Shown: one piece after another, positions 36,205-45,138 of the stretch
Numbering within the stretch: the stretch's first letter is position 1
Layout of the letters: each line of letters starts with the position of its first letter
Assembly: GCF_003751085.1 (NCBI RefSeq)
Contig: NZ_RJJY01000002.1
Location: 2,604,001-2,668,000 of the forward strand
Source of the DNA: Micromonospora sp. Llam0
GTDB taxonomy: Bacteria; Actinomycetota; Actinomycetes; Mycobacteriales; Micromonosporaceae
Direction: 5' to 3'
DNA: 64,000 nt
Translations under genes and position numbers: made by a program
The notes under the pieces: model-generated
The model's input: the letters and a program-made list of their open reading frames with translations, nothing else
What the model was told of the DNA's origin: nothing
The model's database searches: none

Positions 36205-36662
36205 TCACGGTGACGATCGGCGATCGAGCTGGTCGAGCAGTTGGCGGGCCTGCTCGTGGGAGGTGAGTCGGACGAACCGCAGCCGGCTCCACCGGGGGTC
36301 GGCAGAAGCCTCCTGCAGCCGGCTCCGGTCCAGAGCTCCACCCGGCGCGCCGCGCGGCGTACCGTGCGCCGGACGATCTGCTCCATCACCTGGCGGCGCG
36401 GCAGGTCGAACCAGATCACCGTGTCGGCTCGCCACCAGATCAGGTCGCGCACCGTCGAGTAGTTGCCGTCCACCACCCAGCCGTCGCCGGAGACAGCAGC
36501 CGCCACCCGTTCCCGGAACTCCGGTTCCGGCGTCGGCTGCCAGTCCTGCTGGTGGAACAGGGCGTCCAACTCGATGTGCGGCACACCGAGCCGGACGGCC
36601 AACTCGGCGGCCAGAGTCGACTTGCCTGATCCCGGCACCCCCATCACCGACACCCGCCGCAC
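36205..36662 (-). pseudogene. Broken P-loop kinase gene (adenylate kinase/FlaR-like topology modulator)
   Basis: The N-terminal part is good: MRRVSVMGVPGSGKSTLAAE (Walker A), HIELDALFHQ, DGWVVDGNY and VIWFDLPR, as in the FlaR-like P-loop kinases. After ELWTG (near 36325) the frame no longer matches. The expected C-terminus (SADPRWSRLRFVRLTSHEQA..., ending at 36205) is present one frame over, with about 30-40 residues missing at the join. An internal deletion with frameshift explains this. Translated as it stands, the frame would run to 36147 into the paaE repeat array. Probably non-functional. Confidence 0.7.
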
Positions 36663-36708
36663 CTCGCTGCTCCCCTCCGTGGTGCTGCCCTCCGTGCCGT
36701 CTGTCGTT

Positions 36709-36765
36709 CGAGTTGAAGGTCAGATACCTCAAAAAGCTGACGTAGGGTGTCTGGCCTTCAACTCG
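36709..36765 (-). terminator. 20-bp-stem hairpin spanning the DUF559 gene stop
   Basis: Arms 36709-36728 and 36746-36765 are complementary at 18 of 20 positions (the mismatches can form G-U pairs) with a 17-base loop. The stop codon of the upstream minus-strand gene (36758-36760) lies inside one arm. It probably terminates that transcript before the broken kinase gene. Confidence 0.65.
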
Positions 36766-37726
36766 CGGCCCGCTCGGCGATCGCCTGCCGGACATCATGC
36801 ACGAGTTGTCCACTTTGTCGGAGTACGTCGTCGGCAGTGAACCGCAGCACCAGCCAACCGGCCGCCCGCAGCGCGTTGTAGCGGGCCACATCCCGGCGGA
36901 ACATCGCACGTTCCCGGTGGTGGTCGCCCTCGTACTCGATGGCGATCCGCCAGCGCGGGTAGGCGAGATCGACGCGAGCCAGGAAACGTCCGCGCGGCGC
37001 GCCCCGTACCGCCGATGGTGGCGCGCCCGATGTCGCCGATGTCGCTGACGTGTCCGGCGGTGTCCGTACCTCGTGCTGCGGGACCGGGCGGGGCAGACCG
37101 GCATCGTGCAGCAACAGCCGCAGCCGGGACTCCATCGGCGACTCGCTCAGCGGCTCGGCCAGGGCGACGAGTTCCCGCAGCTGCGCCGTGCCGCGGCGGC
37201 CCGGGTGGGCGTCGACGTAGCGGACGAGCGCCTCGCGGCGGAACGACCGATGGTGCAGCAGCGCGTCGAGTGCGGCGAGCGCGTCGGCGCGGGGCAGTCT
37301 GCGCCCCAGATCGAAGCCGGTACGCACCTCGGTGGTCAGTGGTATCCCGCCGGACAACGTGGTGATGTCGGCCGGTTCGAGCGTGTGATGGGTGACCGAG
37401 ACGCGGGGGTGGCGCCACAGCCGCGTCGTCGGCGGCAGATCGACGTACACCGGGCTGTCGCGGGGCAGCAGGTCGACACCCCACAGGTACGCGGCGCTCA
37501 GCCCACGGACCGCCCCGCCGGGCGGCAGTTTCAGCGCCACCGCCTCGCACCACATCCGGTGGTCGTCGGCGTCGAAGACGGCCGCGTGCACGTACACGTC
37601 GGGCAGCACGCGGCGCCACGTCCGACCGGCGAGCATCCGCCGGGTGAGCAGTCCGGCGGCCACTGCGCGGGTGCCGGAGAACGGGCCGATACTCAGCTCA
37701 CGCGGGATCCGCCGGGCGCGGGGCAT
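36758..37726 (-). CDS. DUF559 domain protein (AbiEi-like N-terminus)
   Basis: A 322-residue protein from ATG 37726. The N-terminal half (FSGTRAVAAGLLTRRMLAGRTWRRVLPDVYVHA, then VALKLPPGGAVRGLSAAYLWG) resembles the AbiEi-type winged helix and domain. The C-terminal half is a DUF559/Vsr-like nuclease fold: RVDLAYPRWRIAIEYEGDHHRE with the D...E-x-(E/D) pattern and VARYNALRAAGWLVLRFTADDV. Such proteins are abundant in actinomycetes with unknown roles. The start overlaps the upstream gene by 29 bp. A longer reading adds a repetitive Arg/Ser/Gln stretch that is the upstream gene's end in another frame. Confidence 0.8.
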   Translation of the reverse strand: MPRARRIPRELSIGPFSGTRAVAAGLLTRRMLAGRTWRRVLPDVYVHAAVFDADDHRMWCEAVALKLPPGGAVRGLSAAYLWGVDLLPRDSPVYVDLPPTTRLWRHPRVSVTHHTLEPADITTLSGGIPLTTEVRTGFDLGRRLPRADALAALDALLHHRSFRREALVRYVDAHPGRRGTAQLRELVALAEPLSESPMESRLRLLLHDAGLPRPVPQHEVRTPPDTSATSATSGAPPSAVRGAPRGRFLARVDLAYPRWRIAIEYEGDHHRERAMFRRDVARYNALRAAGWLVLRFTADDVLRQSGQLVHDVRQAIAERAAS

Positions 37727-39242
37727 CGCCAGAGTCTGCCCGGCCGGCTGGTCGGCCCGCCGCCCCGTCGGTGTCTCGCGTCGCCGATCCGACTGTCTCC
37801 GCCGATTCGACTGTCCCCTGCGGTCCGACTGGCCCGTGCGGTCCAAGTGGCTCCGGCCGGGCCGGGGCGTCGCGGTGGATCAGGCCTTGGGCGGCCAGGG
37901 CCGCGGCCGCCGCCGCCAGCGGCAGGGCCGGCAGCGCGTACCGGGGCTCGTACATGCCGATCGCCACCGTGAACACGGCCAGCCCGGGGCCGGCGACCAC
38001 CAGCAGTACGGTGTCGAACCGGATCCAGCCGGCGACCCGCCGTCCGGCGGCCAGCGCCGCGACGGTCAGTAGCACCGCCAACGACATCACCACCGGGATG
38101 CCCCGGGTCCAGCCGCCGTACTGGTGCAGCGCCCGGGTCAGCGGGGTGGCCGGGTCCGCGACGACCGGCTCGGCGACCGCCGCCTGGAACCCGATGGACG
38201 CCTGGGCCGGCGGACAGTTCTGCTCGACCCGCACGTCGGCGGAGCGGAACCGGACCGGCGGCACCAGCCGCTGCCGCAGGCACTCGTTCATCGGCCCGAG
38301 ATACAGGCCGGGGACGAAGTGCGCCGCGCTCTCCCGGCCGACCGTGGCGAGGTAGTCGCCGGGCTGCTGGCTGATCACCGACCGGGAGAAGCTGGTCAGC
38401 ACCCGGGCGCCCTCCGGGGTGTAGACCCAGTCGCCGAGTCGGGCCGGCCGCCGCCAGAAGAACGCGTCGGCCCGGTCCCAACGCTGGTCGGGCGGCTGGT
38501 CCGGGCAGGCGATCCGTTCCTCGTCGGTCAGTTCGATGCGGTCGCAGTCGGCGATCATCGCGGCCCGGCCGTACAGGGCGGTGCCGCTCTGCGCGCTGTA
38601 GACGCTCTGCCGGTCGCCGATCCAGACCATCACCATGACGTACGGCACACCGAAGGCGAGCAGGTAGCCGAGCACCGGCCGCCAGCCGACCCGGCGTACC
38701 ACCAGGTAGCCGGCGAGCAGCAAAGCGACCGGCAGCGCGGTGGGTTTGGTCACCCAGGCGACGGCGATCAACCCGCCGGAGACGACGGCCGCCACCGGAC
38801 CGGGTCGCGGCGACCAGAGCAGTGCCCCGACCGAGGCGGCGAACAGCACCATGAACATCAGGTCGGGCAGCAGGTAGTGCCCCATGGTGAGGACCAGGGA
38901 ATCGAAGATCAGCGGTACGGCTGCCAGCGTGGCCAGCCAGCGGACCACGCCCCGGCGCCGCAGCAGGGCGTACAGGCCGACGGCGAGCAGCAGGCTGAGC
39001 AGGTGCTGCATGGCCGCGACGGCGGCGAGCGTGCGGGTCTGTTGCAGCGCGGACAGCAGCAGTACGTAGCCGATCGGCCGGTTCGGGTGCGGCTCCAGCG
39101 GCTGCTGCAGCATCAGCAGGTACTCGCCGCTGTCACCGTGGAACCAGAACGCCGGCCGGTACGCGACCAGGTAGGCGATCCGCAGCCCGAGACCGGCGGC
39201 GAGCAGGATCACCAGGGGCAGGTGGCGGCGCAGTGACGTCAT
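37698..39242 (-). CDS. Polytopic membrane protein, GT39/ArnT-like glycosyltransferase-type
   Basis: A 514-residue protein from ATG 39242, placed just before the first helix (LPLVILLAAGLGLRIAYLV); ATGs at 39269 and 39284 are alternatives. About ten membrane helices. The loop after helix 1 has the acidic FHGDSGEYLLM stretch, comparable to the catalytic Asp loop of GT-C enzymes. A large external loop (about residues 210-360) is Cys-containing. The hydrophobic C-terminal helices end in a low-complexity Pro/Gly/Asp tail. It likely transfers a sugar or glycan from a lipid carrier. Divergent from mqnC with a very short intergenic space. Confidence 0.7.
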   Translation of the reverse strand: MTSLRRHLPLVILLAAGLGLRIAYLVAYRPAFWFHGDSGEYLLMLQQPLEPHPNRPIGYVLLLSALQQTRTLAAVAAMQHLLSLLLAVGLYALLRRRGVVRWLATLAAVPLIFDSLVLTMGHYLLPDLMFMVLFAASVGALLWSPRPGPVAAVVSGGLIAVAWVTKPTALPVALLLAGYLVVRRVGWRPVLGYLLAFGVPYVMVMVWIGDRQSVYSAQSGTALYGRAAMIADCDRIELTDEERIACPDQPPDQRWDRADAFFWRRPARLGDWVYTPEGARVLTSFSRSVISQQPGDYLATVGRESAAHFVPGLYLGPMNECLRQRLVPPVRFRSADVRVEQNCPPAQASIGFQAAVAEPVVADPATPLTRALHQYGGWTRGIPVVMSLAVLLTVAALAAGRRVAGWIRFDTVLLVVAGPGLAVFTVAIGMYEPRYALPALPLAAAAAALAAQGLIHRDAPARPEPLGPHGPVGPQGTVESAETVGSATRDTDGAAGRPAGRADSGDAPRPADPA

Positions 39243-39286
39243 CCGGCGGCTCTGCCCCTCCCTCGACATGGCAGTACGCTTCATGC

Positions 39287-40477
39287 GTGACTACCAGCCG
39301 GGAGATCGACAGCATCCTGCAGCGTGGCGCCGACGGTGGGCGGGTCTCCGCCGAGGAGGCGCTGCTGATCTATACCGAAGCGCCGTTCCACGCCCTCGGC
39401 GAGGCCGCGGACGCGGTGCGCCGTCGCCGGTACCCGGACAACGTCGTGACGTATCTGATCGATCGCAACATCAATTACACCAACGTCTGCGTCACCGCGT
39501 GTCGTTTCTGCGCTTTCTACCGGGCGCCCAAGCACGCCGAGGGCTGGGCCCACCCGATCGAGGAGATCCTGCGTCGCTGCGGCGAGGCGGTCGAGCTGGG
39601 CGCCACCCAGGTGATGCTGCAGGGTGGTCACCACCCGGACTTCGGGGTGGAGTACTACGAGCAGCTGTTCGGCGCGGTCAAGGCGGCGTACCCCCAGTTG
39701 GTGATCCACTCGATCGGACCGAGCGAGATCCTGCACATGGCGAAGGTGTCCGACGTCTCGCTGGACGAGGCGATCGGTCGGATCAAGGCCGCCGGGCTGG
39801 ATTCGATCGCCGGTGCTGGCGCCGAGATGCTGCCGGACCGCCCTCGGCGGGCGATCGCACCGCTCAAGGAGTCCGGGGCGCGCTGGCTGGAGGTCATGGA
39901 GCTGGCGCACCGGCACGGCATCGAGTCGACCGCCACGATGATGATGGGCACCGGGGAGACCAACGCGGAGCGGATCGAGCATCTGCGGATGATCCGGGAC
40001 GTCCAGGACTCCACCGGTGGTTTCCGGGCATTCATCCCCTGGACGTACCAGCCGGAGAACAACCACCTCAAGGGCCGCACCCAGGCGACGACCCTGGAGT
40101 ACCTGCGGATGGTCGCGGTCTCCCGGCTCTTCTTCGACCAGGTGGCGCACCTGCAGGCGTCCTGGCTGACCACCGGCAAGGATGTCGGGCAGTTGGCGCT
40201 GCACATGGGGGTCGACGATCTCGGATCGATCATGCTGGAGGAGAACGTGATCTCCTCGGCCGGTGCCCGGCACCGGTCGAACCTGCACGAGCTGATCTGG
40301 ATGATCCGTTCAGCGGGTCGGATCCCCGCCCAGCGGAACACCGAGTACCACCACCTCGCCGTGCACCGCGATCCGGCGGACGACCCGACCGACGAGCGGG
40401 TGGTGTCGCACTTCTCTTCGATCGCGTTGCCCAACGGCGGGGCCCGCCGCGATCTGCCGCTGGTCGACGCGCGCTGA
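39287..40477 (+). CDS. mqnC: Cyclic dehypoxanthinyl futalosine synthase (radical SAM)
   Basis: A 396-residue radical SAM enzyme from GTG 39287. The cluster motif C-x3-C-x2-C is Cys68/Cys72/Cys75 in NVCVTACRFCAFY. LQGGHHPDFGVEYYEQLF, HSIGPSEILHMAKVS, PWTYQPENNHLKG and a C-terminal half typical of MqnC/MqnE-like enzymes follow. It cyclises dehypoxanthine futalosine. No ribosome-binding site precedes the GTG, so the mRNA may be leaderless. The stop is inside a 20-bp repeat array. Confidence 0.95.
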   Translation: MTTSREIDSILQRGADGGRVSAEEALLIYTEAPFHALGEAADAVRRRRYPDNVVTYLIDRNINYTNVCVTACRFCAFYRAPKHAEGWAHPIEEILRRCGEAVELGATQVMLQGGHHPDFGVEYYEQLFGAVKAAYPQLVIHSIGPSEILHMAKVSDVSLDEAIGRIKAAGLDSIAGAGAEMLPDRPRRAIAPLKESGARWLEVMELAHRHGIESTATMMMGTGETNAERIEHLRMIRDVQDSTGGFRAFIPWTYQPENNHLKGRTQATTLEYLRMVAVSRLFFDQVAHLQASWLTTGKDVGQLALHMGVDDLGSIMLEENVISSAGARHRSNLHELIWMIRSAGRIPAQRNTEYHHLAVHRDPADDPTDERVVSHFSSIALPNGGARRDLPLVDAR

Positions 40478-40525
40478 CCGCCCCGGACGTGCGCTGACTG
40501 GCCCGGACGCGCGCTGACCGGCCCG
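40466..40525 (+). repeat. 20-bp tandem array on the mqnC stop codon
   Basis: Three units at 40466, 40486 and 40506. The first contains the mqnC end GACGCGCGCTGA; the others repeat GACGTGCGCTGA and GACGCGCGCTGA with variation only at a few positions. Confidence 0.95.
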
Positions 40526-41008
40526 GATTCATCCGATCGGGTGGCTGGCGGGGCCGACCAGTCAGCCCTTCCCGGCTGGCGGGTGGGCCGGTGGTCGGCC
40601 GGTCGTGGCGGGCAGCACTGTCGATGCGGTGAGGTGTCGCGAACCTTAGGCCAAGGGGCCATAACGTGTTGATCACGAGGGGCGCGAAGCTTCCCGTCGG
40701 CCGCTAACGTCCTCGTCAACAACGTTCCGGCAGCCGCCCGCGCCGCGACGCCGTCCCCCTGGTCGTCGCAGGTCACGTCCCCCAAGGGCGGTGGTCGCCG
40801 GAGCCGTACTCCAGCGGTCCGAGGGGGCCGTCCACATAACGCACGGCATTGCGGGCGAGGTGGTTCGACCACCTCGCCCGTAGTGTGTGTGGCGTCGGTC
40901 ACCCGTACCGCCGGTCCGCGCCGCGGCCGGGATCGCCGGTCCGCACCGTGGGCGAGATCGCTGCCCCGCGCCGCAGGTCGGGGCGGGTGGCTGGCAGAGT
41001 GGTCGGGC
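40526..41008. other. Noncoding interval between mqnC and menG
   Basis: No supported gene in about 480 bp. Only a strong hairpin (40852-40880) stands out. A short GTG-initiated frame of 13 codons at about 40667 has no ribosome-binding site and is not called. Promoter-like bases near 40640-40675 are unproven. Confidence 0.6.
40852..40880. terminator. Perfect hairpin between mqnC and menG
   Basis: A 13-bp perfect stem (CGGGCGAGGTGGT with ACCACCTCGCCCG) and a TCG loop, without a T-tract. Its position 130 bp before the menG start suggests termination of the mqnC transcript or of a short upstream RNA. Confidence 0.65.
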
Positions 41009-41719
41009 GTGACTGACATCCCGCCGCCGGTCCGCGCCGGCCTGGACAAGCAGCCGGCCGAGGTCGCCGCGATGTTCGACGGCGTGGCCGGCCGGTACGA
41101 CCTGACCAACACGGTGATCTCCTTCGGCCAGGACCGACGGTGGCGCCGGGCCACCCGGGCGGCGCTCGACCTGCTCCCCGGCGACCGGGTGCTCGACATC
41201 GGTGCCGGCACCGGGGTCTCCACCGCCGAACTCGGCCGGGGCGGGGTGTGGGCGGTCGGTTCGGACATCTCGCTCGGCATGCTGCAGGCCGGCCGCCGGG
41301 TCCGTCCGCAGGTGCCGCTGCTTGCCGGGGACGCCCTGGCGTTGCCGTTCCGGGACGCCACCTTCGACGCGGTGACCATCTCGTTCGCTCTGCGCAACGT
41401 GGTCGACACCGACGCCGCGTTGGCCGAGCTGGCCCGGGTGACCCGGCCCGGCGGGCGGTTGGTGGTGTGCGAGTTCAGTCAGCCGACCAGTCCCGCCTTC
41501 CGGACGCTCTACCTGTCCTATCTGATGCGGTCGCTGCCGGCGGTGGCCCGTGCGGTGGCGAGCAATCCGGACGCGTACGTCTATCTGGCCGAGTCCATCC
41601 GGCAGTGGCCGGACCAGACGGCGCTCGCCGGGCGGATCACGGCGGCGGGGTGGCGGTCGGCGCAGTGGCGCAATCTCACCGGCGGGATCGTGGCGCTGCA
41701 CCGCGCCACCCGGCGGTAG
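41009..41719 (+). CDS. menG: Demethylmenaquinone methyltransferase (UbiE/MenG family)
   Basis: A 236-residue SAM methyltransferase from GTG 41009. [31 protein letters not shown] is the UbiE family start. Motif I is [27 protein letters not shown] and the C-terminal [10 protein letters not shown] fit the COQ5/UbiE pattern. It C-methylates demethylmenaquinone as the last step of the pathway. It sits between mqnC and the reductase gene, in a menaquinone-centred stretch. Confidence 0.92.
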   Translation: MTDIPPPVRAGLDKQPAEVAAMFDGVAGRYDLTNTVISFGQDRRWRRATRAALDLLPGDRVLDIGAGTGVSTAELGRGGVWAVGSDISLGMLQAGRRVRPQVPLLAGDALALPFRDATFDAVTISFALRNVVDTDAALAELARVTRPGGRLVVCEFSQPTSPAFRTLYLSYLMRSLPAVARAVASNPDAYVYLAESIRQWPDQTALAGRITAAGWRSAQWRNLTGGIVALHRATRR

Positions 41720-41791
41720 CGCCATGTTCGGTGTCCGTCGATGGGTGATTTCGTGTCGTCGGTCACCCGCCGAGGTCGCTACCTCGCAGGG

Positions 41792-41810
41792 TTAGGGTCG
41801 CCTAACCGTT
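41792..41810. promoter_or_regulatory. IdeR/DtxR-like iron box upstream of the GGR gene and nuo operon
   Basis: GGTTAGG-GTCG-CCTAACC (41790-41807) is a perfect inverted repeat. Aligned from 41792 it matches the 19-bp IdeR consensus TTAGGTTAGGCTAACCTAA at 13 positions, including both core half-sites TTAGG and CTAACC. A TAGACT -10-like element lies at 41831, so bound repressor would overlap the -35 region. Iron-dependent control of the following genes is inferred. Confidence 0.6.
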
Positions 41811-41897
41811 TGCCGCCCTGTTAACGGTTCTAGACTCACCTGCGAGACGGCTTGTGAAGCATTTCACGAGCGACTGGGAGGCGAACGGGAGGTGGCT

Positions 41898-43169
41898 GTG
41901 AGCGAGACCGAAGTCGATGTGATCGTCGTCGGGGCGGGCCCCGGTGGTTCCGCGACCGCCTTCCACCTCGCCCGGCACGGCGTACGGGTACTCCTGCTGG
42001 AGAAGACCACCTTCCCCCGGGAGAAGGTCTGCGGTGACGGGCTCACGCCGCGCGCCGTCAAGCAGTTGATCAAGCTGGGTGTCGACACTTCGCCCGAGGC
42101 CGGCTGGCTGCGCAATCGCGGCCTGCGGGTGATCGGCGGCGGCATCCGGCTGGAGCTCGACTGGCCGGACCTGGCCAGCTTCCCCAACTACGGCCTGGTC
42201 CGCACCCGACTGGACTTCGACGACCTGCTGGCAAGGCAGGCGGTCGAGGCGGGAGCGGTGCTGCACACCAACACCAACGTGGTGGCTCCGGTGCTGGACG
42301 CCACCGGGCGGGCGATCGGCGTGACCGCCGAGGTCGGCCCGGACAAGCAGCCGGCCACCTTCCACGCCCCGTTGATCGTCGCCGCGGACGGGGTCTCCGG
42401 CCGGTTCCCGCTCGCCATGGGGCTGGCCAAGCGCGAGGACCGGCCGATCGGGGTCGCGGTCCGGCGGTACTACCGGTCGCCGGCGCGGCACCGGGACGAG
42501 TACCTGGAGTCCTGGCTGGAGCTGCGCAGCCGGGAGGGCGGCGAGAAACTGCTGCCCGGCTACGGCTGGATCTTCGGCATGGGTGACGGCCGGGTCAACG
42601 TCGGCCTGGGCGTGCTCAACTCGTCCAGCGCCTTCGGCAAGACCAACTACCGGCAGATGCTGACCGACTGGCTGGGCAGCACGCCACCGGACTGGGGGCT
42701 GGCCGACGAGGCCAACGCCGACGGCCCGATCCTCGGTGCGGCGCTGCCGATGGGCTTCAACCGGGTCCCGCACTACACCCGGGGAGTCCTGCTGGTCGGT
42801 GACTCCGGCGGTATGGTCAACCCGTTCAACGGTGAAGGCATCGCGTACGCGATGGAGTCCGGTGAGCTGGCCGCCGAGGTGGCGGTGCAGGCGTTGGCCC
42901 GGCCAGCCGGCGTCGACCGGGAGCGGGCGCTGGCGCACTACCCGAACGAGCTGAAGGCCCGCTACGGCGGCTACTACCGGCTCGGGAACATCTTCGTGAA
43001 GATGATCGGCAACCCACAAATCATGCGAATCGCTACCAAGCACGGCATGCCGCATCCGACACTGATGCGGTTCGTGCTGAAGCTGCTGGCGAACCTGACC
43101 GATCCACGTGGCGGGGACGCGATGGACCGGATGATCAACGCGATGACCAAGGTGGCTCCGGCCGTGTGA
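41898..43169 (+). CDS. Geranylgeranyl reductase family FAD-dependent oxidoreductase
   Basis: A 423-residue flavoprotein from GTG 41898 (GGGAGG five bases upstream; GTG 41892 is too close to that site). FAD-binding VIVVGAGPGGSATAFHLA, then KVCGDGLTPRAVKQL, and the second FAD motif LLVGDSGGMVNPFNGEGIAYAMESG identify the GGR/MenJ family. In actinobacteria a member saturates an isoprene unit of menaquinone (MenJ), which suits its place between menG and complex I. The C-terminus is helical and may touch the membrane. An iron box lies about 90 bp upstream. Confidence 0.88.
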   Translation: MSETEVDVIVVGAGPGGSATAFHLARHGVRVLLLEKTTFPREKVCGDGLTPRAVKQLIKLGVDTSPEAGWLRNRGLRVIGGGIRLELDWPDLASFPNYGLVRTRLDFDDLLARQAVEAGAVLHTNTNVVAPVLDATGRAIGVTAEVGPDKQPATFHAPLIVAADGVSGRFPLAMGLAKREDRPIGVAVRRYYRSPARHRDEYLESWLELRSREGGEKLLPGYGWIFGMGDGRVNVGLGVLNSSSAFGKTNYRQMLTDWLGSTPPDWGLADEANADGPILGAALPMGFNRVPHYTRGVLLVGDSGGMVNPFNGEGIAYAMESGELAAEVAVQALARPAGVDRERALAHYPNELKARYGGYYRLGNIFVKMIGNPQIMRIATKHGMPHPTLMRFVLKLLANLTDPRGGDAMDRMINAMTKVAPAV

Positions 43170-43306
43170 CGCCGCCGGCAGCACCCCGGGCCGTCGGCCC
43201 ACCGCAGTAGTCGCCAGGATGGGGCAACGACGCCCGGTCCCGGCGGGAGACATCACAGATCGCTGGAAACTGACCGCGGGCAGGGAAGGACGAGCAGGAG
43301 AAGCCC

Positions 43307-43672
43307 ATGTCGCTCTCGCCTTACATACCCATCGTCGGGGTCTTCGCCCTCGCCTCGGCCTTCGCGCTGTTCTCGGTGGCCGCCGCCCGGCTGGCCGGGC
43401 CGCTGCGCTACAACCGGGCCAAGCTCGAAGCGTACGAGTGTGGGATCGAACCCAGCCCGGAGCCGGTCGGCGGCGGTCGGATCCCGATCAAGTTCTATCT
43501 GACCGCGATGATGTTCATCATCTTCGACATCGAGATCATCTTCCTGATCCCGTGGGCGGTCTCGCTGGACCCGCTCGGCGCGTTCGGCTACGTCGCGGTC
43601 TCGCTGTTCATCGTCGCCGTCTCGGTCGCCTACGTGTACGAATGGCGGCGCGGCGGGCTCGACTGGGACTGA
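43307..43672 (+). CDS. nuoA: NADH-quinone oxidoreductase subunit A
   Basis: A 121-residue membrane subunit with three helices; [32 protein letters not shown] are the NuoA signatures. AGGAG precedes the ATG. It opens the 14-gene nuoA-N operon and sits 137 bp after the GGR gene. Confidence 0.96.
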   Translation: MSLSPYIPIVGVFALASAFALFSVAAARLAGPLRYNRAKLEAYECGIEPSPEPVGGGRIPIKFYLTAMMFIIFDIEIIFLIPWAVSLDPLGAFGYVAVSLFIVAVSVAYVYEWRRGGLDWD

Positions 43673-43682
43673 CGGAGGAACC

Positions 43683-44360
43683 ATGGGAATCGAGGAGAAA
43701 CTCCCCGCCGGCGTACTGCTCACCTCGGTGGAGAAGCTGGTCAACTGGTCCCGCAAGACCTCCGTCTGGGGGGCGACCTTCGGCCTGGCCTGCTGCGCGA
43801 TCGAGATGATGGCGGCCGGTGCCCCGCACTACGACATGGGTCGCTGGGGCATGGAGGTGTTCCGGGCCTCGCCGCGTCAGGCGGACCTGATGATCGTCGC
43901 CGGGCGGGTCAGCCAGAAGATGGCCCCGGTGCTGCGGCAGATCTACGACCAGATGGCCGAGCCCCGCTGGGTGCTGTCGATGGGGGTCTGCGCCTCCAGC
44001 GGCGGCATGTTCAACAACTACGCCATCGTGCAGGGCGTGGACCACGTGGTGCCGGTCGACATGTACCTGCCCGGCTGCCCGCCCCGCCCGGAGATGCTCA
44101 TCGACGCGGTTCTCAAGCTGCGCGAGAAGATCGGCCACGAGCCGCTCGGCCCGAACGGCCGCAAGATGCTGGAGGCCCGCCGGGCCCGCGGTGACGTGCC
44201 GGTGGTCGCGCCCGGGGCGATGCCGTCGTCGTACCGCTCCGACAAGGCCCGCCGGGCCGAGTGGGAGCAGGCCGTCCGGGAAGGCCGCGAGGAACAGTTG
44301 CGGATCGAGAACTGGATGAAGGCCCAGAACCACCTGCACGCCCGGGAGCGGCTGAAGTGA
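43683..44360 (+). CDS. nuoB: NADH-quinone oxidoreductase subunit B
   Basis: A 225-residue subunit carrying cluster N2. Ligand cysteines are in [10 protein letters not shown] (tandem CC), MGVCASSGG and PGCPPRPE. It has the usual core of about 160 residues followed by an extended C-terminal charged tail seen in actinobacteria. GGAGG lies just before the ATG. Confidence 0.97.
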   Translation: MGIEEKLPAGVLLTSVEKLVNWSRKTSVWGATFGLACCAIEMMAAGAPHYDMGRWGMEVFRASPRQADLMIVAGRVSQKMAPVLRQIYDQMAEPRWVLSMGVCASSGGMFNNYAIVQGVDHVVPVDMYLPGCPPRPEMLIDAVLKLREKIGHEPLGPNGRKMLEARRARGDVPVVAPGAMPSSYRSDKARRAEWEQAVREGREEQLRIENWMKAQNHLHARERLK

Positions 44361-44391
44361 TTCCCGCGTCGACCAGCGAAAGGACGATCCA

Positions 44392-45138
44392 GTGACCGGG
44401 CCGACCAACGCGCCCAGTGAGCAGCCGGGCGGTGGCGTACCCGCAGCCGCCCCGCCGGTCGGGGCGACCAGCGGAGCGCCGGCCGAGTTCCCGCCGGCCA
44501 GCGGGGCCGGCCGGGGAATGTTCGGCATCCAGGGCTCCGGCGACACGTCCGGCTTCGGTGGCCTGGTCCGCCGCCGGTCCAGCGTGGCCGGCAGCGAGCG
44601 GCCGTACGGCGGCTACTTCGACGAGGTGTGCGACGCCCTCGAGGAGGCGTACCCGGCCTTCGCCGACGCGATCGAGAAGGTCGTGGTCGACCGGGGTGAG
44701 CTGACCCTGCACATCAAGCCGGAGCGGATCGCCGAGGTCTGCCGGGTGATGCGCGACGACGAGGCGCTGCGCTTCGAGCTCTGCTCCTCGGTGTCCGGGG
44801 CGGACTACCTGGGTGCCGACGAGCGTCGGCTGCACGTCGTCTACCAGCTGACCTCGATGACCTACCGGCGTCGGGTCCGGCTGGAGGCGGCGGTCACCGC
44901 CGAGGATCCGCACCTGCCGAGCGTCACCGCCGTCTATCCGACCGCCGACTGGCAGGAGCGGGAGACGTACGACATGTTCGGGGTGGTCTTCGACGGCCAC
45001 CCGGCGCTGACCCGGATCCTGATGCCGGACGACTGGGAGGGTCACCCGCAGCGTAAGGACTACCCGCTGGGCGGTGTCCCGGTGGAGTACAAGGGTGCCG
45101 AGATCCCACCGCCGGACAAGCGGAGGAGCTACCAATGA
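44392..45138 (+). CDS. nuoC: NADH-quinone oxidoreductase subunit C
   Basis: A 248-residue peripheral-arm subunit. The first 75 residues are Gly/Pro/Ala-rich and probably disordered. The 30 kDa-subunit core has [35 protein letters not shown], and [18 protein letters not shown] start; overlaps nuoD by 4 bp. Confidence 0.95.
   Translation: MTGPTNAPSEQPGGGVPAAAPPVGATSGAPAEFPPASGAGRGMFGIQGSGDTSGFGGLVRRRSSVAGSERPYGGYFDEVCDALEEAYPAFADAIEKVVVDRGELTLHIKPERIAEVCRVMRDDEALRFELCSSVSGADYLGADERRLHVVYQLTSMTYRRRVRLEAAVTAEDPHLPSVTAVYPTADWQERETYDMFGVVFDGHPALTRILMPDDWEGHPQRKDYPLGGVPVEYKGAEIPPPDKRRSYQ

Noticed and set aside
40660..40710. Leader peptide of 13 codons upstream of menG
   Set aside because: No ribosome-binding site and no relation to the downstream hairpin that would suggest attenuation.
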